Of a stretch of DNA of 64,000 nucleotides, positions 33,890 to 42,096 are shown in pieces (positions within the stretch are counted from its first letter, which is position 1; each line of letters opens with the position of its first letter). Position numbers and translations under genes: made by a program. The notes under the pieces are model-generated. The model saw only the letters and a list, made by a program, of their open reading frames with translations. It made no database searches and had not been told where the DNA came from. The stretch is from Clostridium cavendishii DSM 21758. Lineage in GTDB: Bacteria; Bacillota; Clostridia; Clostridiales; Clostridiaceae. The DNA is taken from NCBI RefSeq assembly GCF_900141845.1, contig NZ_FQZB01000011.1:1-64000 (forward strand). Direction: 5' to 3'.

Positions 33890-35101
33890 TTATAGCAATA
33901 AATTTTTCAGTAATTCTTCACATTCATTGACACTCATTATTTTAGGCACAGGATAACTTGGATTTCCTTCTTTTATAGCTCTTTGTGAAATTAAAGGTAT
34001 ATCTTCTTGCCTTAATTCTTTTATACCTAACGGAATATTCATATTCTTATTCATATCCTTTATAGTTCCTATCAATTTTAGGGCTAAATTTTTTTTATCA
34101 TCATTTTTATCTCCTAAATTTGCATAAATAGCAATTTCAGATAACTTTATATAAACTGACTCTCCATAATACTCCAATACCTTTGGAAGTATTATGGCAT
34201 TAGCTAGACCATGAGCTACCCCATACAATCCACCAATACTATGCGCTATTGCATGTACATAACCAACATTAGCTCTAGTAAAAGCTTCCCCAGCATAATT
34301 TGATGCCACTAACATAGCGTTACGGCCTTCAATATTAGTTCCATCCTTATATACATTTTCTAAATTATCAATAATTAGTTTTATTGCTTTTAATGCCTTG
34401 TCATTTGTATAGCTTGTTCCATTTTTACCCACGTAAGCTTCAATAGCATGGGTTAATGCATCCATTCCAGTTGAGGCAGTGAGATGTTGTGGGACACCAA
34501 CAGTTAATTCTGGATCTAATATTGCAAAATCAGGGACAAGTTTTAAATCTGCTATTGCATATTTTTCATGGGTATTTGAATCTGTTACTACTGCTGCAAT
34601 GGTAACTTCCGAGCCACTTCCTGCCGTAGTAGGCACTGCAAAAAATGGCGGTATAGGTTTTTTCACCTTAAAAAATCCTCTTAAGTCTTTAATCTGTAAA
34701 TTGCTATTTGTAGCTCTGGCTGCTGCCACCTTTGCACAATCAATTGGAGAACCTCCTCCAATTGCAACTATTGCCTCACAATTAGAGTTTTTATAAACTT
34801 TCAGACAGTCTTCAATATTTTCTATAGTTGGATTAGGTTTTACACTATCATAAATCTCATAACTTATATTGTTTTCTTTTAGCTTTCCGAAAAAGTCTTC
34901 CAATAATCCTGATTTCACTATAGTTCGGCTTACTATGATTAGCACCTTATCAATACGCTGTTCCTTCATTATATCTGGTAATTTATTCACACTACCTGCC
35001 CCAGATACTAATTCAGGTATTTTGAACTTTACAATTTTAGTTCCTACTCTAGCTGCTGCTTGGATAGTTCTATAATATCCTTTTTTTAATTCCCAAATCA
35101 T
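33890..35101 (-). CDS. Iron-containing alcohol dehydrogenase
   Basis: 403 aa, full length. 'AIGGGSPIDCAK' is the nucleotide-binding motif. The metal ligands sit in 'MDALTHAIEAY', 'YVHAIAHSIGG' and 'GVAHGLANAIILP'. Family members interconvert alcohols and aldehydes or ketones with NAD(P)H. The substrate cannot be told from the neighbours. CATGGAGGT lies before the ATG. Monocistronic. The 279-base gap to the Fic gene shows no other feature. Confidence 0.9.
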   Translation of the reverse strand: MIWELKKGYYRTIQAAARVGTKIVKFKIPELVSGAGSVNKLPDIMKEQRIDKVLIIVSRTIVKSGLLEDFFGKLKENNISYEIYDSVKPNPTIENIEDCLKVYKNSNCEAIVAIGGGSPIDCAKVAAARATNSNLQIKDLRGFFKVKKPIPPFFAVPTTAGSGSEVTIAAVVTDSNTHEKYAIADLKLVPDFAILDPELTVGVPQHLTASTGMDALTHAIEAYVGKNGTSYTNDKALKAIKLIIDNLENVYKDGTNIEGRNAMLVASNYAGEAFTRANVGYVHAIAHSIGGLYGVAHGLANAIILPKVLEYYGESVYIKLSEIAIYANLGDKNDDKKNLALKLIGTIKDMNKNMNIPLGIKELRQEDIPLISQRAIKEGNPSYPVPKIMSVNECEELLKNLLL

Positions 35102-35887
35102 ATTCTACCTCCATGTTACACTATGTTAAAATTAATACCATTATAAAAGAAAACCTACCATATTATAACTATTAATTTGCTAGCATTTAGCCATTCCAGT
35201 TACTTTCATGTTGCTTTTCCAATCATTTCATTTTTACCTCCTATTATTTTACTTATATTACAATATGATACACCTTATAAAGGAAGTTATCAAATCTATT
35301 TTTCATCTAAAACTTCATTCAGATTCCACCTCAAGGTGGACATCCTTGCCATTAGCTAGTGGTTCCTACTACCAAGCCAACGATGGACTTTCATCATCAG
35401 GTACTTGCCAATTTTGAGTACATTAAAAAGGAGCTATATAAGAATATAACTTGATATACCTCCTTTTATATGTTTTACTCATTCATTTGTAATACAAATT
35501 ATTAATAGAAATCTACTTAAACATTCGATTTTTTGTTCAACTTTTTCATCTTTTAATATTTATATTTTATAATCTTACCTATAGTCCAATAGAGTATTAT
35601 CATTTAAGAATTTATTGCTGAAACAACTTTATTTCTACTGTTATTTGTAGTTAAAATTATTTCTTTGTAAATATAATCTATATTATTTTCAATTAAATCA
35701 CTGATTTTCATCACTTCTATTACAATAAAATTATAACATAATCCAATAAAATTTTTTATATCATTAGTTTATTTACTAATATTTAATCACTATATATTTA
35801 CTTCATCACATATCTCAACTACATCATTTAGATTTTCAAAAAATTATATAACGCTGTTTTAATTAACTGAAAACCTTATTTAACAAT
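35102..35887. other. Long intergenic region with a GC-richer structured patch
   Basis: Nearly 790 bases without a convincing gene. About 35318-35418 is much richer in GC than its surroundings and contains the hairpin CCACC-TCAA-GGTGG (35326-35339) and further paired segments around CTAGTGG and CCAAG. Short open frames cross it but have no ribosome binding site. It may be the end of a lost IS200/IS605-type element or another structured RNA. At 35425-35469 AAAAAGGAG pairs with CTCCTTTT, a terminator-like hairpin. The rest is AT-rich and empty. Confidence 0.4.
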
Positions 35888-36526
35888 CTACTTTTCCCAT
35901 ACATTAAGTTGATAAACAATTGTATTTTCCTCATCTAATGAAGAAAATTTAAATCTACGTAATTCATTAAATCCATAGCGTTCATAAAATTCCCAACTAC
36001 AATCGGTAGTAGTCCAAAGAAATACTGTATCTAAGTTATTTTCCTTACAAAATTCAACATATCTATTCATAAGCTTACGACCATAACCCTGACCTCTTAA
36101 AGAAGGAGAAAGTATGAATAGATTTATCTCACTATCAAAATTATCAGCATCTGCTTCACCTTTTGCATCATGACTCTTCATATTTTTATATACTTCAAAA
36201 GCTCGTTTACGTTGTCCCAAATCTCCAATTATAATGTGCCACCACATACTAATATTCAGCTTATATTGAATAATAGTATACTTAAATTCCTTAATCCAAG
36301 CATTATCTTCAATACTACCAAATAAAATTCCAACTACCTGATCATTATCATCAACAATTAGGTCTAAATGCTCTGACCAATTAACACAATTCATAACATA
36401 ATGCTTATAAATATACTTAGGATTTTTTGGATTTATAAGATTTTCTTCAAATAACCATGTACTCTTAACTATTTCTATACAGCTATCCAAATATTTCTTT
36501 TCAAACTTTTTATACTTTAACATCAT
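35888..36526 (-). CDS. GNAT-family N-acetyltransferase
   Basis: 212 aa from the ATG at 36526, which follows GGAGGAAAAA; the frame opens at TTG 36538. The acetyl-CoA signature is 'LFILSPSLRGQGYGRKLMNRYVEF' (R-G-Q-G-Y-G) near residues 140-165, followed by 'WTTTDCSWEFYERYGF', typical motif B. It is longer than minimal GNATs, with an N-terminal extension of about 50 residues. Substrate unknown; divergent from the acyltransferase-like gene at 36738. Confidence 0.85.
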   Translation of the reverse strand: MMLKYKKFEKKYLDSCIEIVKSTWLFEENLINPKNPKYIYKHYVMNCVNWSEHLDLIVDDNDQVVGILFGSIEDNAWIKEFKYTIIQYKLNISMWWHIIIGDLGQRKRAFEVYKNMKSHDAKGEADADNFDSEINLFILSPSLRGQGYGRKLMNRYVEFCKENNLDTVFLWTTTDCSWEFYERYGFNELRRFKFSSLDEENTIVYQLNVWEK

Positions 36527-36737
36527 TTTTTCCTCCAATCTACTATTTATAAATTCTAAAGCACATCATATTTGTAGGTCAATATATCAAAACAATTATA
36601 ATTTGTCTTATCTAATAGTTGATTTAAATAACTCTCTAATGTAATTTCTACCGACAAATTAATCCCATTTAAAACCGGCTTTATATTTTCTTTATGATAT
36701 TATTAAATGTATACTACTATATAGGAGGTACAAAGTA

Positions 36738-37802
36738 TTGTTTACTAAAGAAAAAATAAATACCGGAAGACAGCTCGAATTTGATATTGCACGTGGTCTT
36801 GCCGTCATCTTTATGATTATAATTCATGCTCAACTATACTTTGCAAATACAAGTACCTTAAGCACTTATTTTGCAAATTTCAATGATTTTACTGGAGATA
36901 TTCCTGCTGCCCCAGTGTTTATGTTTTTATTAGGTGTTGGTATTAACTATACTAGAAAAAATAATCCAAAGTTAATAATGCAACGTGGATTAATACTTAT
37001 TTTTATTGGCTATCTTTTAAACTTTATTAGAGGATTTGCTCCTTTAGTAATTTTAGTAATTAAAGCTTATACTCTAGCTGATGCATCCTATTTATATAAA
37101 GCTATTAGTGAATTATTATCTGTGGATATTTTACATTTCTCAGGCCTTGCAATGATTATGTTTGGATTATTTAAAAAATATAATTTAAAAAATATTCAAA
37201 TATCAATAGTAGCCATAGTTTTTGCTTTATTAAATCTAGTTATGTTAAATATTAAAACAAATAATATTGCAATATCAGCCCTTACAGGATTATTTTGGGG
37301 AAGTAATGAAATTACCTTTTTCCCATTTTTAACATGGATGTTTTATCCTATTGCAGGATATATTTTTGGTAGTTTTTTAATTAGATGTACTAATAAGAAA
37401 AGATTTTATACTATATCTGCTTTAATCTCAGCAATAGTATTTTTTTGTGGAGCATATTTATTTAATATAGTTTTTGAAATTCCAACTGGATTAAATAGTG
37501 ATATAGGATATTATCACCATTTTTTAACTGACAATATCACATTCACAGCGTTTATAATACTTGAGATTTGCATCATAAGTTTTATAACACCTTTTGTGCC
37601 TAAGTTTTTACAAAATATTTTCACAAGATGGAGTAAGAACGTTACAATAATATTCTGTATCCACTGGGTCATAATCACATGGTCTACGCTATTTATTCCT
37701 TTAGGAAGCATGGGAATATTTAATTTTATATTATATATAATAATTCTTATAATAGTAAGTGATTTTTTAGCATATTACTATTCAAAGCTAAAAGAAAATT
37801 AA
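36738..37802 (+). CDS. Membrane acyltransferase-like protein (DUF1624/HGSNAT-like)
   Basis: 354 aa with about ten membrane segments. Start is TTG, 8 bases after a perfect TAGGAGGT. 'RQLEFDIARGLAVIFMIIIHAQ' is the start of the heparan-alpha-glucosaminide acetyltransferase-like/DUF1624 fold (R-x-x-x-x-D-x-x-R-G-L-A with a membrane histidine). 'PAAPVFMFLLGVG' is the second conserved helix. These proteins move acyl groups across the membrane onto sugars or peptidoglycan precursors; the acceptor here is unknown. The AraC-type gene 45 bases downstream is probably in the same transcript. Confidence 0.8.
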   Translation: MFTKEKINTGRQLEFDIARGLAVIFMIIIHAQLYFANTSTLSTYFANFNDFTGDIPAAPVFMFLLGVGINYTRKNNPKLIMQRGLILIFIGYLLNFIRGFAPLVILVIKAYTLADASYLYKAISELLSVDILHFSGLAMIMFGLFKKYNLKNIQISIVAIVFALLNLVMLNIKTNNIAISALTGLFWGSNEITFFPFLTWMFYPIAGYIFGSFLIRCTNKKRFYTISALISAIVFFCGAYLFNIVFEIPTGLNSDIGYYHHFLTDNITFTAFIILEICIISFITPFVPKFLQNIFTRWSKNVTIIFCIHWVIITWSTLFIPLGSMGIFNFILYIIILIIVSDFLAYYYSKLKEN

Positions 37803-37847
37803 TTTTGCAATATATGAACTAATAATAAATTTATAAATGGAGGATTT

Positions 37848-38663
37848 ATGGATTGGATAGAAACTATAAGAAAGGCTTTAAATTTTATAGAAGATGAAAT
37901 ATCAAACAGTAAACTTTCTATAGAACTTATTGCGCAGCATGTATATGTTAGTGAGTCACATTTTGCAAGAGCCTTTAATATTTTGACTGGATTTACTTTG
38001 TCTGAATATATTCGTAATAGAAGATTAAGCATATCTGGGGAACTTTTAAATAAAACAGATTTATCAATAATTGATGTTGCATTTAAAGTTGGATATGAAT
38101 CTCCTGAAGCTTTTTCTAAGGCCTTTAAAAGATTTCATGGTGTAAATCCAAGTGAAGGTAGAAATGCTAAACTTAAAGAATTCTATCCTTTACATGTGAC
38201 TTTAATATTAACTCAAGAACGTCCTCTTACTTGGACTATTGAAGATAAAAAAGCAATCTTTTTAAGCGGAACAACTACAGTGGTTAATTATGAAAATTCT
38301 TATGAAACTGAGTATATATGGCCACAATCAGAGGCAGATGGATATATTGATAAGTGTTTTAATTTCGCCGGGTTTAAAGCCTTAGTGGGAGTATCTGTAG
38401 ATAAAGGATACACTATTAAAGCAATGTGTGATAAAAAATCACCGGAAACAACCTGTATAATCCCACCTAATAAGTGGGTAATTTTCCCTTGTCATGGTGA
38501 TATTCCAGAACATATTAGTAGAGTATGGTCTCAAATCTATACAAATTGGATGCCAACAAATGATTATAAACTTAACGATTATCCAATGCTTGAGGTTTAC
38601 TTTGAAAACGAGGATGGCTATGATGACTGTGAAATTTGGATTTCTATTGAAAACAAGTACTAA
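37848..38663 (+). CDS. AraC-family regulator with GyrI-like ligand domain
   Basis: 271 aa. The double helix-turn-helix is N-terminal (residues 1-105: 'ELIAQHVYVSESHFARAFNILTGF' and 'IIDVAFKVGYESPEAFSKAFKRFHGVNP'). The rest is a GyrI-like effector domain, recognisable from 'NKWVIFPCHGDIPEHISRVW' and 'LEVYFENEDGYDDCEIWISI'. Such regulators (Rob/SoxS-like with AraC_E_bind) sense small hydrophobic or cationic compounds. AATGGAGG precedes the ATG. It may control the upstream acyltransferase or a drug response. Confidence 0.88.
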   Translation: MDWIETIRKALNFIEDEISNSKLSIELIAQHVYVSESHFARAFNILTGFTLSEYIRNRRLSISGELLNKTDLSIIDVAFKVGYESPEAFSKAFKRFHGVNPSEGRNAKLKEFYPLHVTLILTQERPLTWTIEDKKAIFLSGTTTVVNYENSYETEYIWPQSEADGYIDKCFNFAGFKALVGVSVDKGYTIKAMCDKKSPETTCIIPPNKWVIFPCHGDIPEHISRVWSQIYTNWMPTNDYKLNDYPMLEVYFENEDGYDDCEIWISIENKY

Positions 38664-38709
38664 TATTATAATTCATAGAGTGTGTGAAAGTTCTTCTTTT
38701 TTGCATAAT

Positions 38710-38749
38710 AAAACAGCTTTTTATTTTATCATAAAAAGCTGTTTTATTT
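38710..38749 (+). terminator. Terminator of the acyltransferase/AraC unit
   Basis: Perfect 15-bp stem AAAACAGCTTTTTAT and complement (38731-38745), then ATTTTAT. Confidence 0.85.
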
Positions 38750-38768
38750 TATAATATACAGAGTTTTT

Positions 38769-38950
38769 TCACAGATCCTCTGTATCATTAACCATTGAAC
38801 TATTTTCTTTTTCACTGTAAATACTGAATCTTTCCAAATACTTATCTACATCAAGCTAACTGTGTTTATAATTAATTTTATTAGACATACTTTCTAGAAC
38901 TTTAATAAATATCTCATGAAATACCGTAACTCCGCAGGTGAGGATAGTGG
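38769..38950 (-). pseudogene. Decayed gene-end remnant
   Basis: The minus strand reads 'TVFHEIFIKVLESMSNKI' then NYKHS, a stop, and LDVDKYLERFSIYSEKENSS... to a TGA at 38769-38771. It has coding character, no start and one internal stop. I cannot assign a family. A GC-richer patch (ACTCCGCAGGTGAGG) lies near 38930. Confidence 0.3.
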
Positions 38951-38978
38951 ATGGTATTTGATATACTTGATTTTCAAC

Positions 38979-39506
38979 CTATTTGTTCCTCTTTGAATAT
39001 TTCATTACTACAATACCATCTTCAACAGAGTAATATTGTAATGATAAGTCTATTTTAGGGTTATTTTCTAAAAATAACTTTCTGCCCTTCCCCAAAATAG
39101 TAGGTATTATCCCTATAACATACTCATCTATTACATCCGCTTTGATAAAATAATCAATTACTCCACCACCGCCAAATAGAAATATGTTTTTCCCTTCATT
39201 TTTCATATTAGCAATTTTTTGCACTATATCTCCATTTATGAAATGATAGTTTTCATAGTTCTCTATTTCTTTAGATGTTGCTATATATACATCTTTTCCT
39301 GTAAAGTCTTTATGAAAACCTTGGTCATAACAATTTTTCCCCATGACTACAACATCAATATCTTCCAAAAATTTATTATAATCCCACTTCTCCACAGTAT
39401 TAAGTGTGTTATTACCAGCTCCAATTATCCAATCATAGCCTCCATTTTCATCAGCTATGTATCCATCTAAGCTTATTGCTAAGTTTAATATTATTTTTCC
39501 ATCCAT
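38979..39506 (-). CDS. Dihydrofolate reductase/RibD C-terminal-like reductase
   Basis: 175 aa. 'KIILNLAISLDGYIADENGGYDWI' is the start of the RibD_C/DHFR-like fold. 'DVVVMGKNCYDQGF' and 'IFLFGGGGVIDYFIKADVIDEYVIGIIPTILGKG' are its nucleotide-binding segments (GGGG loop). Members such as YyaP/YwjB use NADPH on small pterin- or pyrimidine-like substrates; the actual one is unknown. GAAGGAGT precedes the ATG. Monocistronic. Confidence 0.85.
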   Translation of the reverse strand: MDGKIILNLAISLDGYIADENGGYDWIIGAGNNTLNTVEKWDYNKFLEDIDVVVMGKNCYDQGFHKDFTGKDVYIATSKEIENYENYHFINGDIVQKIANMKNEGKNIFLFGGGGVIDYFIKADVIDEYVIGIIPTILGKGRKLFLENNPKIDLSLQYYSVEDGIVVMKYSKRNK

Positions 39507-39792
39507 TTCTTTTACTCCTTCAATTTACAGCTAATATTATTGTGTTATAAATTAGTATCCTTGATACAAACTATATTATACTTGACAGCCTATGTCATAT
39601 TAAAAAAGGATTATTATAAAAACAGATAATTTAACATTTAAAATTATATCTATATATATAAACTTTGAATAAAACTCAATTCAAACTTATATAAATATTA
39701 TTTATACTTTTCAAGATGATATCTTAAATAATTAATTTACATAGAAATCGTAAACTTTTTATAAACACCTACTTATTATGATAATTATTTTC

Positions 39793-40542
39793 TCATTTCT
39801 TAAGTATTCTTTCTAAACTTCCCATATCTAATAAATTAACCGTCTCAAATTTCCCCTTATAAAACACACCATAGTTATTAAAAACACAAGGCAATTCCTT
39901 TGCTTTTTGTAGTGTATCCACTTGAATTAAAGATAAAGGAACATCTTTCATTTCACAATACTGTTTTATCTTTTCAATGTTTTGATAGATGTAAGGGCAT
40001 TGCATATCATAATAAATTATTAAATCTTTACATTCAATTTCTTGTTTTTTAGCATTTTGCATGAACTTTGGTGTTGTCCCATCAAAAGAAAGTGCAAGCA
40101 ATTCATATCCATTATCAGTAGTATCAACAACCTCAAAACCAAACCTCTTCACAAATGATTGATCAGAAAGCCAATGTTTTTGTTTCTTTGCTCCCAGCAT
40201 ACAAATACCTGATTTACCCTTTTCCCTTGCATCTGCTAAACAATACTCCATCAATGATTTTCCATACCCTTTCCCCTTATAACTACCAGAAACCCATAAG
40301 CAATATATATAGTAATAATTATCACCAGTTATAGGAACCCAAGCTTTCTCAAGAGGCGCATATTCAATAAAAACTGTTGCCTTTTCATTTAACTTTCTAA
40401 AAACGTGCCCTTCATTTAATCTATCAGAAAGCCATTGTCGTTTTCCCTCAATACCTTGATGTGTTTTTTTACTGCGTATGATACAGCATAAATGCTCATC
40501 AGCAATATTTTCTGTTGTTAAGTTAACAAAATCATTACACAT
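39793..40542 (-). CDS. YoaP-like N-acetyltransferase with thioredoxin-fold tail
   Basis: 249 aa. GNAT core at residues 1-150: 'IYCLWVSGSYKGKGYGKSLMEYCLADAREKG' is the acetyl-CoA motif. The tail from about 165 ('KDLIIYYDMQCPYIYQNIEKIKQYCEMKDVPL') is thioredoxin-like and corresponds to the YoaP domain, with 'MQCPY' in place of a CxxC pair. The combination is that of Bacillus YoaP. GGAGAGG precedes the ATG. Substrate unknown. AAATTCCAAT occurs 20 bases upstream of its start (40564-40573). Confidence 0.85.
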   Translation of the reverse strand: MCNDFVNLTTENIADEHLCCIIRSKKTHQGIEGKRQWLSDRLNEGHVFRKLNEKATVFIEYAPLEKAWVPITGDNYYYIYCLWVSGSYKGKGYGKSLMEYCLADAREKGKSGICMLGAKKQKHWLSDQSFVKRFGFEVVDTTDNGYELLALSFDGTTPKFMQNAKKQEIECKDLIIYYDMQCPYIYQNIEKIKQYCEMKDVPLSLIQVDTLQKAKELPCVFNNYGVFYKGKFETVNLLDMGSLERILKK

Positions 40543-40779
40543 ATTTTAATTTTCCTCTCCTACAAATTCCAATCTATGTTACGAAATTTAAAATTATTAT
40601 TTAGCAAAGTAATTCACATCTATTTTCTTCATTATGATTAATCCAAAATACAGATTCATATGCTAAATATTTTTATACATACTATAATCAAGCCTACTTG
40701 TAAATCATTATATTTTAAGTAACATTTGTAAATAGTGTAATTATATTATAATATGAAAATAAATCAAGAGCTATCATGT

Positions 40780-40956
40780 TAAGTAATATTATTTAAATTT
40801 CTGATGAAAATTTTTGTATTAAATTCGGACAACTGTTTCGATATTACTTTGGAGGTAAATCCCCCCCATTACATTAGTTGCTTTAGCCGGTAAAAAGTAA
40901 ATAATAAATCCTATAATCACTGCACTGACTACTAACATTAATACTATTTTTTTCAA
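40780..40956 (-). pseudogene. Small membrane-anchored ORF broken or switched by a G7 tract
   Basis: From a TTG at 40956 the minus strand encodes 'MKKIVLMLVVSAVIIGFIIY' followed by FLPAKATNVMGG. Then a run of seven G (40861-40867) follows. With seven G the frame ends after 45 residues at 40819. With one G fewer it would continue 'FTSKVISKQLSEFNTKIFI' and RNLNNIT to 40780, a better protein-like sequence. It is either a frameshifted small secreted/membrane protein or a slippage-controlled one. The ribosome binding site is weak (GTGGGA). 40543-40779 shows nothing else. Confidence 0.45.
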
Positions 40957-41175
40957 AATTCCCACTCATAAATTTAAAATGCGTATCACGAAGCTCATAT
41001 TTTAACAAATTAGATTTTCAATATAAATATAAGTATCTACTACTAGAATTAATGATTTGTTAATGTAATCCTAATAAAGGCTAAAATTTATAATGGTAGA
41101 GGAAAACCTCATCGTATCAAATGTACAATTCCGATTAATGATTATAGGAATAATTAATAAAATTATAAAAAAAAC

Positions 41176-41208
41176 AATAAGGTATGACTTTTATAGCCAC
41201 ACCTTATT
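41176..41208 (-). terminator. Terminator downstream of the DUF4177 gene
   Basis: On the minus strand AATAAGGTGTGGCT pairs with AGTCATACCTTATT (two G-U pairs), then GTTTTTTTTA. Its position implies that the DUF4177 transcript continues about 150 bases past that gene. Confidence 0.75.
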
Positions 41209-41212
41209 TGGA

Positions 41213-41332
41213 TTATTTTTCATCTAGAATGCTATTAGTACCTATTTTAAAAATGTCTGCAATTGCCTCTAGACCCATTACTTCAGTAAGTGTAATCAAT
41301 AGACAAAATGTGATAAGAACTTTAATGAATAT
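41213..41332 (-). other. Possible small membrane peptide without a standard start
   Basis: Between the DUF4177 stop and its terminator the minus strand reads 'IFIKVLITFCLLITLTEVMG' and then LEAIADIFKIGTNSILDEK and a stop. It looks like a real hydrophobic peptide, and AAAGGAA lies upstream, but the first codons are ATA TTC ATT with no ATG, GTG or TTG in place. Either it uses a rare start or the start has mutated. Confidence 0.35.
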
Positions 41333-41359
41333 TTATATCTTTATTATTCCTTTAATCGA

Positions 41360-41563
41360 TTACAATTTCTCAAAAATTAGTGTAGCTTGAATTCTATCTC
41401 CGCCCATAAAACCTTTGCTACCTGACGAAGCAGTAGTAATGGTATGTAATCTATAACCTTTAGCAGCTTGTGCGTTTATAACTTTTTCTAATTCTGTCAA
41501 ATTACCTGAGCCTGTCCCAATAAGCTTTTCTTTTAGTACAACTTGCAAAACAACATATTGCAT
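41360..41563 (-). CDS. DUF4177 family protein
   Basis: 67 aa. 'YVVLQVVLKEKLIGTGSGNLTELEKVINAQAAKGYRLHTI' matches DUF4177 (E-Y-K-x-V, then L-E-x-x-I-N-x-x-A-x-x-G-Y). GAAAGGAT lies before the ATG. Function unknown. A following tiny ORF and terminator suggest a two-member transcript. Confidence 0.75.
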   Translation of the reverse strand: MQYVVLQVVLKEKLIGTGSGNLTELEKVINAQAAKGYRLHTITTASSGSKGFMGGDRIQATLIFEKL

Positions 41564-41799
41564 AATATTTCATCCTTTCTTTAGCGCACATATCTATATG
41601 CTTAATTTTTGTACATTTCGTATCACACCTATATCGTTTTTACACTTTTTATCATAAATAATATCATTTTACATAATATCTTAAAAATCAAAAAATGTCA
41701 ATTTTTTTACATTTTCATCGAAATTAAAGTTTTTAATTGTATAGCAAACCCGTAATAACTGAAACCATGACAAATGTTATTTCTATTGAATACAAAACC

Positions 41800-42035
41800 T
41801 CAAAAAGTCAGGGCCACAAGTAAACGTGTATATATACTTTCATACGCTTCTATTATTTCTACCCCTTTATTCTCACATAATTTTCTTAGTATCTCTCCTA
41901 TATAAATTTTTATTTTCTCATAGCTAAAAGCTCTTTATAACCACAGGTATAACCTGTGGTATTCAAAATACAGCAAAAACCCTGGATTACTCCAGGGAGG
42001 ACAAGTCCATAATATTACGCATCATAGAGGGGCTC
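41800..42035 (-). pseudogene. IS200-type transposase remnant with end hairpins
   Basis: On the minus strand 41925-41800 reads 'YIGEILRKLCENKGVEIIEA' and soon hits a stop. This matches the internal part of IS200/IS605 TnpA just before its PDHIHLL motif, which is lost. Upstream on the same strand lie two hairpins: ACCACAGGT-ATA-ACCTGTGGT (41940-41960) and CCCTGG...CCAGGG (41980-41997), in a GC-richer patch, as expected of an IS200 end. The rest of 41564-42096 is AT-rich and empty. Confidence 0.55.
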
Positions 42036-42096
42036 ATAGAAACTGTTATCATATATTATTCATCAATATGATTTGTTACTACACTCTTATACACCA

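Noticed and set aside
35177..35417. Two overlapping + strand frames in the gap after the alcohol dehydrogenase
   Set aside because: No ribosome binding site, and they cross the GC-rich structured patch; more likely spurious reading of a non-coding element.
38769..38950. Functional minus-strand gene before the RibD-like reductase
   Set aside because: Internal stop and no start codon or ribosome binding site; listed only as a decayed remnant.
41184..41390. + strand frame of 68 codons
   Set aside because: It overlaps the DUF4177 gene, its terminator and the minus-strand small frame; no ribosome binding site.
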